The notes below the pieces were generated by a model. It was not told the origin of the DNA, ran no database searches, and saw only the letters and a program-made list of their open reading frames with translations. Positions 33,336 through 41,502 of a DNA stretch of 64,000 nucleotides are shown here, in pieces. Origin of the DNA: Desulfobacteraceae bacterium (GTDB lineage Bacteria; Desulfobacterota; Desulfobacteria; Desulfobacterales; Desulfococcaceae); the NCBI GenBank assembly GCA_011390755.1, contig JAABRU010000001.1, positions 85,068 to 149,067 of the forward strand, given 5' to 3'. Both the position numbers and the translations under genes were made by a program. Each line of letters begins with the position of its first letter. The first letter of the stretch is position 1.

Positions 33336-33383
33336 ACTATTTTATTTTACGCATAACAGATGCGTTGAGGAGGAAAGTTTTTT

Positions 33384-34310
33384 ATGGCTAAATTAAAAGA
33401 TCATTTGCGTCCCCTGAATGAAGGTGAATTCTGGGTAATCGGAGAAAGTCTGAATGTCATCGGAAAAGAAATCGGACGGGCTTTCAAAGAACGCGATCCC
33501 AAACCCATTCAGCGGGAAGCACTGGTTCAGAAAGAAAAAGGCGTGGACCTGATTGATATCAACCTGGGACCGGCAAAAAAAGACGGTCACGAACTGATGC
33601 CCTGGGTGGTGGAAACGGTGCAGGAAGTGGTGGATGATATTCCTCTGGTACTGGACACCTCCAATATCGAAGCCATCCGGGCCGCTTTGCCCAAATGCAA
33701 ACTGCCCCCCATGGTCAACTCCATCATGGTACGTCCGGCACGGTATGAAGCCATGATTCCCATGGCAGCGGAATTCGGTGCGGATTTCTGCGCGCTGATG
33801 TGGGGCCCCGAAGGTCTGCCCCGTGATGAAAACGAAAGAGCCGCACTGCTGGTGGAACTCATGACGGTTGCCAATGAAGCCGGTATTGAAAACGACCAGA
33901 TGTGGGTGGACGGCATTGTAACACCCGTAAACATTCAGCAGCCCCAGGCCATTTCCCTGCTGAATTTTATGGATATGCTGCCGGAAATTATGCCGGGCGC
34001 ACTGAGCACCTGCGGTGTTTCCAACATATCCAGCGGTATTCCGGATAACCTGCGCCATGTAATGAATATCACCTATACGGCCATGCTCTGCCATCACGGC
34101 ATGAAATCCTTTATTGCAGACTGCAAAGACGACATCACGATGGATATGGCCCACGGCAAACGGAAAGACATTCTGGATGTGGTGAAAAAAGTCATGGACG
34201 GTGAATCTGTGGATATGGCCAGTCTTTCCCAGGAACTGCAGCATTATGTAAAATCCACCAACGTAATCCTCGGGAAAACCCTGTTCTCCGATTCCTGGCT
34301 GGAAGTATAA
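33384..34310 (+). CDS. acsE: Methyl-H4folate:corrinoid protein methyltransferase
   Basis: Predicted to move the methyl group from methyl-tetrahydrofolate to the cobalt of the corrinoid iron-sulfur protein. The fold is a pterin-binding TIM barrel related to dihydropteroate synthase, with VIGESLNVIGKEIGRAF at the start, GVDLIDINLGPAKKDG near residue 52, LVLDTSNIEAIRAALP near 87 and STCGVSNISSGIPDN near 209. At 308 residues it is longer than the Moorella enzyme (262), mainly at the C-terminus. GAGGAGGAAAG precedes the ATG. It is separated from acsC by a repeat element but is co-directional, and a strong terminator follows, so it is probably the last gene of the unit. Confidence 0.88.
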   Translation: MAKLKDHLRPLNEGEFWVIGESLNVIGKEIGRAFKERDPKPIQREALVQKEKGVDLIDINLGPAKKDGHELMPWVVETVQEVVDDIPLVLDTSNIEAIRAALPKCKLPPMVNSIMVRPARYEAMIPMAAEFGADFCALMWGPEGLPRDENERAALLVELMTVANEAGIENDQMWVDGIVTPVNIQQPQAISLLNFMDMLPEIMPGALSTCGVSNISSGIPDNLRHVMNITYTAMLCHHGMKSFIADCKDDITMDMAHGKRKDILDVVKKVMDGESVDMASLSQELQHYVKSTNVILGKTLFSDSWLEV

Positions 34311-34342
34311 TTTTTTCTGAACTAATTATGCGCAGCAGCATG

Positions 34343-34373
34343 AAACCCTGTCCGGACGGACAGGGTTTTTTTG
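34343..34373 (+). terminator. Intrinsic terminator of the acs operon
   Basis: AAACCCTGTCCG and CGGACAGGGTTT pair almost without a loop and are followed by a run of T. It lies 33 bp after the acsE stop. Confidence 0.9.
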
Positions 34374-34429
34374 TTTTCTGCAATGGGAAAGTTCCGTCCG
34401 TTCTGACCGTTCTGATCCTGCGGGGAACT

Positions 34430-36562
34430 TTATTCCGGGATAATAAGTGTATGATCGAGAAACAGAATCCTATCTTCCGGAACAGGGGTTTCTGATATGT
34501 CCGGCACATTTTCCTTTGTGATGGGCGGAATGCTGCCGTCTTCCCTGCTCCCTCTGGGAACAGTCCTGACAAGCTGATCCGGCGGCAGTTCTTTTCTTTT
34601 TTTCAGATGTGCCAGCATCAGATCCAGGGAATGTATCATATAATAATGGATGGGAACAAACAGGGAGGCAAAACCCGGCAGTATGTTGAATGCATCCATA
34701 TGGTGGGCATTGAGAATCTCATAATAACGAAGACCGGAATTTTCCCCTTCCGTCATGCGGTTCAGCCCCAGATAGGGGCGGGAGCTGTGATTGGGGGGAA
34801 GGATGGCATCACTGCGCCCGTGGAAAATAATGACCGGAAGTCCCCGGAGATTTCCCGAAGCCCGCACCGCTGCGATTCCTTCCTGAATCCGTTCATACTG
34901 TATTTTTTCCTCCCCCTGCAGGGGATTTCCCTTTTCATCCTTTCCTGCTGCAAGTCTGCGCAGACGCATGGCCCCTTCCGAATTCATATCCTGCACCCCT
35001 GTTCCGGATACAGAATAGCGGTTCACCATAGGGCCGGATTCGGATTCATTATTGATGATTTCGATTTCTCCCAAAGGCAGCAGGGGGCGGGACAGTTTTG
35101 GATTCAGTCGGGCAAGCGTTTCCCACTGCTCTTCTGTCACCGGGCAGGGGGGCATGGGGGGGATGCCTGCGCTTTTGCAGAAGAATGCCGCCAGCTGCGC
35201 TTTGTTCAGGGGGGCCGGTCTGAGATCGTCCCCGTATCCGGCAAAACTGAAACCCGCCAGGTTATCTGCAGGACTGAACTGTCCGTAGGCATTGGCATAG
35301 GTCAGTGCAATGCTTTCAGAAACACAGAGATTGTAATGGGCAGGCTGAATCCGGTTCTGTTCTTCCAGTATTCCATAATCATTTATTATTTTCTGGGCTT
35401 CCTTTGCCTGATCTTCCGGAAGGGATGATGTCAGCAATCCTCTTTCTGCCAAAAAGCGGCACCGGTTTTTACACAGTTCCTCATCCAGCACATTCAGGGG
35501 GGCCGTATCCCGGAGTTCCGGAGAAAGATTGGCACAGGGCTGATAAAGACTGAGCAGGCTGTGGTAATCCAGAAGATTTCTGCTGTGATTGGGATATTTC
35601 CATATTTTATCCCCCTGCCGGATAATGAGTTTTTCCATGGGCCGGGGGCATATATTGGGTTCGGAGGCCACGACACCCCGGATCAGTCCTTTACTGTCCT
35701 GTTCGGCAGCACGGAGTACGGCACTTCCGCCGTTGGAAATTCCCGCGGCAATGACAGGGGTATTTTCCGGCCGGATGAGGGCTTTGTCCTCATTTTCCGG
35801 TTCTGCCCTGCCGAAGTTTTCCGGCAGATTCAGTATATAAAAGGCAAATGCAATGGCCTGCAGCACATTCTTTCCCCAGTCTTTTTCCGGATTCTGCCGG
35901 GAATGGGCATGTTTGACCGCGATGCGGAAAGGATATTTGTTCCGGAATTCTTCCGAATCCGCATCTGCCCTGAAGTGGGCATTCTGTCCCGCGGATGCGG
36001 CATCCTGCCTTTGGCCGCGGAGAATACTGACCGTATCCGAATGCAAATCGTGTATACCTGTTCCCGTGCCTTTGTCCGTATATGCCACGGCAAAACCGCG
36101 CCTGAGGGCCCATTCCCCCACCACGCCGACGGCCCCGTATATGCCCCGTGAACCCGAAGAGGCCGTTGCAATGATGCAGGGATTTTCCGGATCAAAATTT
36201 TCCGGAATCTGAAGCATCAGTGTTACATTCTGCTGTCCCCGGCCTTCATCGGCAAAAGCCAGATATTCTTTTCCGGCAATTTTTCCCTCATCTTTTCGAA
36301 AAGAACCGTCCGGATTTACGCCCGGCCCGAAAAACAGACCGTAGCCTCCGCCCTGCGACATATCCATCAGTCCCCGGTAGTCATAATAAATGGCAGCGGA
36401 ACGCAGTTCCGCCCCATGGGGATTATCCGCATCCGAAAAAGCAGGTTCTTTTGCAGTCATCAGACCGCTTTTACCGAAACCGCCGGTCAGCAGATCATCT
36501 TTAATGCCGTCAAATATACTTGTATGAATCTCACTCTGGATAAATTCAGGTTTCGGGATCAT
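34430..36562 (-). CDS. 3-hydroxybutyrate oligomer hydrolase-like
   Basis: Predicted serine esterase of about 710 residues that cleaves 3-hydroxybutyrate oligomers released from polyhydroxybutyrate. Family features are DGIKDDLLTGGFGKSGL near the N-terminus, YYDYRGLMDMSQGGGYG, and the nucleophile elbow GISNGGSA at about residue 290. Asp and His candidates lie in IIFHGRSDAILPPNHSS and NAHHMDAF. The ATG at 36562 has GGAG five bases upstream; an in-frame GTG at 36601 would add 13 residues. Known relatives are often secreted, but neither start gives a signal peptide, so this copy is probably intracellular or has lost its leader. The region just upstream carries a repeat B end. Confidence 0.85.
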   Translation of the reverse strand: MIPKPEFIQSEIHTSIFDGIKDDLLTGGFGKSGLMTAKEPAFSDADNPHGAELRSAAIYYDYRGLMDMSQGGGYGLFFGPGVNPDGSFRKDEGKIAGKEYLAFADEGRGQQNVTLMLQIPENFDPENPCIIATASSGSRGIYGAVGVVGEWALRRGFAVAYTDKGTGTGIHDLHSDTVSILRGQRQDAASAGQNAHFRADADSEEFRNKYPFRIAVKHAHSRQNPEKDWGKNVLQAIAFAFYILNLPENFGRAEPENEDKALIRPENTPVIAAGISNGGSAVLRAAEQDSKGLIRGVVASEPNICPRPMEKLIIRQGDKIWKYPNHSRNLLDYHSLLSLYQPCANLSPELRDTAPLNVLDEELCKNRCRFLAERGLLTSSLPEDQAKEAQKIINDYGILEEQNRIQPAHYNLCVSESIALTYANAYGQFSPADNLAGFSFAGYGDDLRPAPLNKAQLAAFFCKSAGIPPMPPCPVTEEQWETLARLNPKLSRPLLPLGEIEIINNESESGPMVNRYSVSGTGVQDMNSEGAMRLRRLAAGKDEKGNPLQGEEKIQYERIQEGIAAVRASGNLRGLPVIIFHGRSDAILPPNHSSRPYLGLNRMTEGENSGLRYYEILNAHHMDAFNILPGFASLFVPIHYYMIHSLDLMLAHLKKRKELPPDQLVRTVPRGSREDGSIPPITKENVPDISETPVPEDRILFLDHTLIIPE

Positions 36563-36600
36563 GGGCACTCCGTTTTTTATATCAGTAACCTGCTTGTACA

Positions 36601-36619
36601 CAATGTCATTGACGTAAGA
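36601..36619 (+). repeat. Repeat B end fragment
   Basis: CAATGTCATTGACGTAAG is identical to the end at 46802-46819. No partner end is seen close by. It touches the 5' end of the hydrolase open frame. Confidence 0.6.
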
Positions 36620-36686
36620 CTCCCCTTCCGCCGGGGTCTTTCCCTTTGCCTCTCCTTTGCTGTTTTCTTTTCAGGAAATGATCTGG

Positions 36687-36784
36687 GTGGTCTGTCAAAT
36701 ACATTTTTTACCCTTTTCAAAAGTCCGGCACTCCTCCGCAGCTTTTCTGAGTGTGCAGAAATATATTTGACAGTCCGCTTATGC
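36687..36784. repeat. Inverted-repeat element S, copy 2
   Basis: The ends TGGTCTGTCAAATACATTTT and ATATTTGACAGTCCGCTTAT are inverted. The core TCCTCCGCAGCTTTTCTGAG matches 17460-17480. It is shorter than copy 1 because the inner palindrome is absent. Confidence 0.75.
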
Positions 36785-36817
36785 TTTTCACGCTTCCCTA
36801 AGATTGTCCGAACCCCT

Positions 36818-37498
36818 TTACAGACAGTTTTCATCCCGGTATTCCTGAAAAACCGCCATTTGTTCCGGTGTCAGGATTTTTTCCAGTTCATCCGTCAGTT
36901 CCGGGGCGCATTTCCACCATTCCCGGCAGAAACTTTTTTTCTCTCCGCAATCTCGGTCCCTGTAAGAATGCGGCCTTTTATCCCAGAAATCTGCCAAAAA
37001 GGGGCGCAGTTTTTCCGTCTGGTCCGCGCGCAGGTCCAGCCGGTGCTGCAGACGGGAGAGTATTTTCTCCGGATATCCTCTCCGGCGGGGCATATCTTTG
37101 TGACGTTTTCCCCTGTGATGCATCCATCTTTTCTGCATCCTTTCCTGTATCCGATCCATCTCTTTCTGCTGTGCCGGATTCAGCACGGATTTAATTGACA
37201 GAATATGACGGTTGACAATTTCTTCCGCATCGGGCCGGTTTTTCTCCATAAAGGTGTTCAGTTCTTCCCGCAGTGCTTCGGCATTTTTATTTACAGCAGT
37301 TTTTTGTTCCGGACTCAAATCCAGTTCTCTTTCCAGTTTTCCGATAAATCTGGGAATCAGCATTCCGGGCGGCCCCTGTATCATCTTCAGAAATCTTTCT
37401 TTCATAAAGATATAGGTTCCCAGAGAACCGAACATTCCCCCAAGAAGAAAAATCAGGAGAATACCTGCCATGATTTTATATTTATTCATTATAATCAA
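36818..37498 (-). CDS. Periplasmic metal-sensor/Spy-like protein
   Basis: A 226-residue protein with one N-terminal membrane helix (about 8-30) and a helical periplasmic part. Two repeats of the Spy/CpxP/CnrX-type pattern are visible: LERELDLSPEQKTAVNKNAE and LQHRLDLRADQTEKLRPFL, each with following LTPEQ/LNPAQ elements. A His/Arg-rich middle (KRWMHHRGKRHKD) could bind metal. It is the last gene of a cluster with a Spy-like protein, an ECF sigma factor and a small membrane protein, the arrangement of CnrYXH-type regulation. The start is ATG at 37498 or 37489. The inferred role is sensing metal or unfolded envelope protein. Confidence 0.75.
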   Translation of the reverse strand: MIIMNKYKIMAGILLIFLLGGMFGSLGTYIFMKERFLKMIQGPPGMLIPRFIGKLERELDLSPEQKTAVNKNAEALREELNTFMEKNRPDAEEIVNRHILSIKSVLNPAQQKEMDRIQERMQKRWMHHRGKRHKDMPRRRGYPEKILSRLQHRLDLRADQTEKLRPFLADFWDKRPHSYRDRDCGEKKSFCREWWKCAPELTDELEKILTPEQMAVFQEYRDENCL

Positions 37499-37709
37499 TT
37501 CTGTAAATGTTCATGCAATTATTTTCGGGGGTAGGGCTTTCGGAAATTTCCCCTGCGTCCTTTCCTTATTATCCTGCATTATTCACAAATTTTACCAGGA
37601 ACACGGTATCTCATTGATAAATAGATGGATTCATAAAAATGACAAAAAAACTCTGTTTTTTGACAATTCCTGAATTTACAGCAGAAACTGTGTTTATGAA
37701 TCATTCAGG

Positions 37710-38027
37710 TTATAAAATCCCGAAGGTCTGCACCATGCCGAACCCCAAAGGATCTTTCATAAAAAGCTGGGCCATTTCGTATTCCGCCTGAAAATCTGCC
37801 CGGAATGTGTACAAAGACAGAATCAGCAGCAAAACACAGGCGGTTGCGGCAAAACGCCAGACAAAGCGGTTGAAAACTGCCAGGTCTCCGGTTTCTGAAT
37901 GAATCGCTTTTGAAAGACGGATCCGCCGCATGGTCTCGTTTTGCCATCCATCCGGAATTTTAAAAAAATCTTTCTGCCTCCGGGCAGCGGCCAGCAGTTT
38001 CAGGATTTCTGTTTCTCTGTTTTTCAT
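37710..38027 (-). CDS. Putative anti-sigma factor, small membrane protein
   Basis: A 105-residue protein starting 17 bp after the sigma gene. It has a basic N-terminal cytoplasmic helix (ILKLLAAARRQKDFF, then WQNETMRRIRLSKAI), one membrane helix at about 59-75 (FAATACVLLLILSLY) and a short periplasmic tail. This size and topology are typical of single-pass anti-sigma factors such as CnrY, but the sequence carries no diagnostic zinc motif. The role is inferred from position and topology. Confidence 0.65.
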   Translation of the reverse strand: MKNRETEILKLLAAARRQKDFFKIPDGWQNETMRRIRLSKAIHSETGDLAVFNRFVWRFAATACVLLLILSLYTFRADFQAEYEMAQLFMKDPLGFGMVQTFGIL

Positions 38028-38044
38028 GTATCTGCATCCTTAAT

Positions 38045-38647
38045 TTATACATTGCCATGGAAATGGACTGTCAGCAGTTTTTTCAGTTTATTCCGTGCAC
38101 GAAAGGATCGGACTTTTACATTGGCAACGCTCCAGCCCAGCATCCCCGCGGCTTCTTTTCCGGAAAGACCCTCCAGATGCACCAGTTCCAGCACCATGCG
38201 CTCTTCGGCAGAGAGATGCGCCAATGCCCAGTCCAGCAGTTCTCCGGCTTCTTTTTTCTGCGCGGCCTCTTCATAATTCTGCCCGGCTGTTTCGGAAAGG
38301 AGCCTTTCAATCCGCTCCTGCTGTGCCTCGCTCAGTGTGCTGAAAAGCACTTCCCGCTTTTTGTACTTTTCCCGCCAGTAATCATAGCAGCTTCGCACTG
38401 CTATGGCCGCGAGCCAGTTTTTAAAAGAAGATTTTTTTTTAAATTGCGGCAGAGACTCATAGGCCCGGATAAAAATATCCTGCACCTTTTCTTCCGCATC
38501 ATCCGGTGGCAGATGCCGCCGGACAATGTGCAGGACAAGGGATTCATATCTGTGAAGCAGCAGCTCGAATGCATTCACATCCCCCGCGATCACTTTTTCA
38601 ATAATGGCAGGATCATCGGAAGAAACGGCGGATTGCGTGTGAGACAT
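38045..38647 (-). CDS. ECF-type RNA polymerase sigma factor
   Basis: A 200-residue sigma70-family factor of the ECF group. Region 2 is at about 25-95 (DAEEKVQDIFIRAYESL, then FKNWLAAIAVRSCYDYWR) and region 4 at about 140-195 (LVHLEGLSGKEAAGMLGWS, then VKVRSFRARNKLKKLL). The ATG at 38647 gives the usual ECF length; the open frame to 38755 runs through a hairpin and is unlikely. It follows the Spy-like gene on the same strand and precedes the anti-sigma candidate. I infer that it recognises the ECF-like promoter at 39363-39389 and so drives its own cluster. Confidence 0.9.
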   Translation of the reverse strand: MSHTQSAVSSDDPAIIEKVIAGDVNAFELLLHRYESLVLHIVRRHLPPDDAEEKVQDIFIRAYESLPQFKKKSSFKNWLAAIAVRSCYDYWREKYKKREVLFSTLSEAQQERIERLLSETAGQNYEEAAQKKEAGELLDWALAHLSAEERMVLELVHLEGLSGKEAAGMLGWSVANVKVRSFRARNKLKKLLTVHFHGNV

Positions 38648-38660
38648 TTTTTTAATAAAA

Positions 38661-38696
38661 TAAGGATAATGCAGGGGGAACCCCTGCATTATCCGA
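38661..38696 (-). terminator. Hairpin between Spy-like and sigma genes
   Basis: On the minus strand GGATAATGCAGGGG pairs with CCCCTGCATTATCC and is followed by TTATTTTATT. It can act as a partial terminator that lets a fraction of transcripts reach the sigma gene. Confidence 0.7.
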
Positions 38697-38718
38697 ATAC
38701 TGTTTATCCGAAAGGGAA

Positions 38719-39288
38719 TCAGGAATCCAGACCGTCCGGCCAGGTTTGCAGGCATTCGGTTTTTCTTTCAAAACGGTTTTTCATTCTTTCCGTCCGCAGT
38801 GCCTGCTGTTCAGCCAGCGCGCTTTTCTGTTCGTCCGTAAGAATCTGTTTGATCTCATTCATGATTTTTACCCGGAGTATCATCGCATTCTCCCTGGCAC
38901 CGGATACAGCCTGAAAAGCGTTTCTCAGGTCTGTCTCACCGGGATTTTCTCCATGAATCACAGTAGCCAGGGCTGTCTGTGCAGTATATACCGCCTGCCT
39001 GTTTGTATCCAGCTCTTCCCTGTGTGTATTGAGAATATCCCGGACTTTGCCTTCCTGTTCCGCGGTGAGATTCAGACCGGCAAGAAAACGGAGTCCCATT
39101 CCCATACCGCCGTGGAATCCCTTTCCGCCCCCGTGCCGGCCTTTGCCGCCATGAAAACCTTTTCCGCCGCCGGGGCCGTCACAGTAGCCCTGTCCCGTAC
39201 CTCTGTAATTCTGTGCGGATGCCATAAATACACCGCCAAAGATCATCAGTGTCGCCAGTGCTGCAATTACAAGATGTTTTACTTTCAT
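38719..39288 (-). CDS. Spy/CpxP-like periplasmic chaperone
   Basis: A 189-residue protein with a signal peptide (about 1-26, VFMASAQ). A Gly/His-rich segment follows (about 30-60, GGGKGFHGGKGRHGGG), which may bind metal, then a Spy-like helical domain with LNLTAEQEGKVRDILNTHRE and ILTDEQKSALAEQ. The ATG at 39288 has AAGGAGA upstream; the frame is open to 39462 but that part has no Shine-Dalgarno and lies over the promoter. First gene of the sigma/anti-sigma cluster. The family buffers unfolded periplasmic proteins or senses metal. Confidence 0.85.
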   Translation of the reverse strand: MKVKHLVIAALATLMIFGGVFMASAQNYRGTGQGYCDGPGGGKGFHGGKGRHGGGKGFHGGMGMGLRFLAGLNLTAEQEGKVRDILNTHREELDTNRQAVYTAQTALATVIHGENPGETDLRNAFQAVSGARENAMILRVKIMNEIKQILTDEQKSALAEQQALRTERMKNRFERKTECLQTWPDGLDS

Positions 39289-39362
39289 TTTTTTCTCCTT
39301 TGTCTGATGTTTTGCGTTCATGCAGATTTTCCGAAAATCTTTGCATGTGCTTTCATAAGGTT

Positions 39363-39389
39363 TAGTCGGAGAAAAGGAAAAAAGGTTAC
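39363..39389 (-). promoter_or_regulatory. ECF-like promoter of the Spy/sigma cluster
   Basis: On the minus strand GTAACC and CGACTA are 15 nt apart, which fits the general ECF pattern of an AAC-containing -35 and a CGnCTA -10. It lies about 75 bp upstream of the Spy-like ATG. It suggests autoregulation by the sigma factor encoded two genes on. Confidence 0.55.
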
Positions 39390-39562
39390 AAAAAAAATGC
39401 TGCTTGCCTTTTCTTTTTTTTCCATTTATTATTTTTTTGTACTGGATTACCGTATTTTTCAATTATATAAATGCAGAAAGCATGAGGCATGAAAACAGAA
39501 CACTGCCAAAATGCCTTTGCAGTCAGTTCTCAGTATTCACGAATATCCATGAAAGGACAGCA

Positions 39563-40054
39563 ATGTATTACTGTTATCAGGACAGTCCGGCCGGAAAACT
39601 CCTGCTTGCCGGAAACCGTCAGGGGCTGCATCTGATCTGCTTTCCCGGAAGCAGAAAGATGCCGGAAAAAAAATGGATAATACAGGAGGCCTGGGAAGAG
39701 AATCCCCGTTCCCTGAAAGAAGTTACAAAACAGCTGAATGCCTATTTTTCCGGAAAACTGAAAAAATTTTCCCTGCGGCTCTGTCTGCATGTCACACCTT
39801 TTCAGAAAAAAGTACTGACAGCATTACAGCAGATTCCTTACGGGGAAACGCTTTCCTACGGAGAACTGGCCTGTAAAATCGGAAAGCCCGGAGCCGCAAG
39901 GGCAGTAGGACAGGCAAATGCCCGAAATCCCATTCCCATTGTCATCCCCTGCCACCGCGTCATCGGCAGCAGCGGAAATCTGACCGGTTTCGGAGGGGGG
40001 CTGTCCCTCAAGCAGAAACTGCTGGATATGGAGCAGCAGAACAGAAGGGGATGA
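39563..40054 (+). CDS. ogt: Methylated-DNA-protein cysteine methyltransferase
   Basis: Repairs O6-alkylguanine by moving the alkyl group to its own cysteine in a suicidal reaction. The active site is IPCHRVIG near residue 132, and the DNA-binding helix-turn-helix is TPFQKKVLTALQQIPYGETL at about 78-97. The ending GFGGGLSLKQKLLDME is typical. At 163 residues it has the normal Ogt length, without an Ada domain. The ATG at 39563 has AAGGA upstream; the longer open frame has no Shine-Dalgarno. Confidence 0.95.
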   Translation: MYYCYQDSPAGKLLLAGNRQGLHLICFPGSRKMPEKKWIIQEAWEENPRSLKEVTKQLNAYFSGKLKKFSLRLCLHVTPFQKKVLTALQQIPYGETLSYGELACKIGKPGAARAVGQANARNPIPIVIPCHRVIGSSGNLTGFGGGLSLKQKLLDMEQQNRRG

Positions 40055-40138
40055 CTGCCCTGTATGGCTGAAGACACTGATTTTTGTTCCTGCATTTTGA
40101 TTCTTGTCAAATCCCCTGCCATCTGTTAATAAAACCGT

Positions 40139-40783
40139 ATGGAATATCATCATGAGAAACCCTATTTGATTCTGGCATCCCAGTCCCCGCGGCGAAAGTA
40201 TCTTTTGGAGCAGGCCGGTTTGTCTTTTACGGTGATTCCCGGCAGTTTTGACGAGGATTCTGTAAAACTGACACAGCCGGAGGAATATGTAAAAATACTG
40301 GCCAGGGCCAAGGCCGGGGAGATATCCGAATTATATCCCGACAGTTGGGTCATCGGGGCAGACACCATTGTGAGCATTGCCGGAATGATTCTGGGCAAAC
40401 CCGCATCCCCGGAACAGGCCGGGGAAATGCTCCGGAAACTCAGCGGTCAGACCCATCAGGTTTTTACCGGATATGCTGTATGCTGCAAATCCGGGGGGAA
40501 AATGATTTCGGATGCTGTCCGGACCGATGTGCATTTTAAAAAACTGAGTGAAGCCGAGATTGCATGGTATATTCAGAGCAAAGAGCCTTTTGACAAGGCC
40601 GGGGCCTATGCCATACAGGGGCTGGGCACTTTTCTGGTCAGAAGTATCAGCGGTTCCTATACCAATGTGGTGGGGCTGCCGGTTTGTGAAATCATTGAAA
40701 TTCTGATTCGGGAAAAAATTCTGGGGCTGCGGAAAGAAGGCGGGGCAGTGTATGAACCGCTGGGGGGCAATACGGAGATATGA
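40139..40783 (+). CDS. maf: Maf-like nucleotide pyrophosphatase
   Basis: Maf-family house-cleaning enzyme that hydrolyses non-canonical or dTTP/UTP nucleotides to monophosphates. Motifs are ILASQSPRRKYLLEQAG at the start, GADTIVSIAGMILGKP near 68-83, SGQTHQVFTGYAV near 102 and KAGAYAIQGLGTFLV near 157. At 214 residues it is of normal length. Shine-Dalgarno support is weak. The stop overlaps the queH start as ATGA, so the two are probably translated together. Confidence 0.93.
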   Translation: MEYHHEKPYLILASQSPRRKYLLEQAGLSFTVIPGSFDEDSVKLTQPEEYVKILARAKAGEISELYPDSWVIGADTIVSIAGMILGKPASPEQAGEMLRKLSGQTHQVFTGYAVCCKSGGKMISDAVRTDVHFKKLSEAEIAWYIQSKEPFDKAGAYAIQGLGTFLVRSISGSYTNVVGLPVCEIIEILIREKILGLRKEGGAVYEPLGGNTEI

Positions 40784-41322
40784 AAAAAATACTGGTGCAT
40801 ATGTGCTGCGCGCCCTGCTCGGTATATCCGGTCCGGCAGCTGGAAAAAGAAAATTTCCATATAATGGGATTTTTTTATAAAAACAATATCCATCCCTACA
40901 GTGAATGCCTGAAACGGCAGGAAAGTCTGGAAATATATGCACAGACGGCCGGTTTCCGTGTGATTTGGCAGGAAGGGTACGAACCGGAAACTTTTTTGCG
41001 CAGTGTGGTTTTCCGGGAAGACCAGCGGTGCATATACTGTTATCATGACCGTCTGAAAAGTACCGCGCTCATGGCCAGACGGGGAAAATTTGATTATTTT
41101 ACAACGACATTATTATACAGCAGATTCCAGAATCATGCCCTGATTTGCGATATTGCCCGGTCTTTGGAAAAATCCGCAGGTATTCCCTTTTATTATCAGG
41201 ATTTCCGGGAGGGCTGGAAAGAAGGCATTGCACTTTCCAAAGAAATGAATCTTTACCGGCAGCAGTACTGCGGCTGTATTTACAGCGAGAAAAAAAGATT
41301 TTTTAAAGAACAGAAATCCTGA
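40780..41322 (+). CDS. queH: Epoxyqueuosine reductase QueH
   Basis: Reduces epoxyqueuosine to queuosine in tRNA, replacing the B12-dependent QueG. The 180-residue protein has the family's cysteines: CCAPCS at 9-13, CIYCYHD at about 86-89, and YCGCIYS near 165. The first and last clusters are proposed to hold an iron-sulfur centre. DRLKSTALMARRGKFDYFTT and TLLYSRFQNH are conserved. The start overlaps the maf stop by 4 bp. Confidence 0.93.
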   Translation: MKKILVHMCCAPCSVYPVRQLEKENFHIMGFFYKNNIHPYSECLKRQESLEIYAQTAGFRVIWQEGYEPETFLRSVVFREDQRCIYCYHDRLKSTALMARRGKFDYFTTTLLYSRFQNHALICDIARSLEKSAGIPFYYQDFREGWKEGIALSKEMNLYRQQYCGCIYSEKKRFFKEQKS

Positions 41323-41502
41323 AATTCCGGCAGGAAAAATTCTGTCAGAAATCCGATGTTCCCGCATCTTTTATCGGTAGTGGGTTAAATCCCTTGATTC
41401 AAATCCCCCTCCCCTGCCCCTCCCTCAGGGGAGGGGAGACCTTATCAACGGATTTGGACCACTGCCCTTTTATCTTTTATCCCCCAAAAACAGACGTAGG
41501 CG

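Larger units (their letters stand above)
33074..33383. other. Gap inside the acs operon: hairpin, tandem repeat, K
   Basis: The 310 bp between acsC and acsE contain a C/G hairpin (33106-33137), three copies of a 12-bp unit GTATTGTCAGGT (33184-33218) and repeat K (33209-33335). There is no gene. Confidence 0.7.

Noticed and set aside
39404..39562. N-terminal extension of the ogt gene
   Set aside because: The extra residues are hydrophobic and overlap the promoter region of the divergent gene. The ATG at 39563 has a ribosome site and gives the family length.
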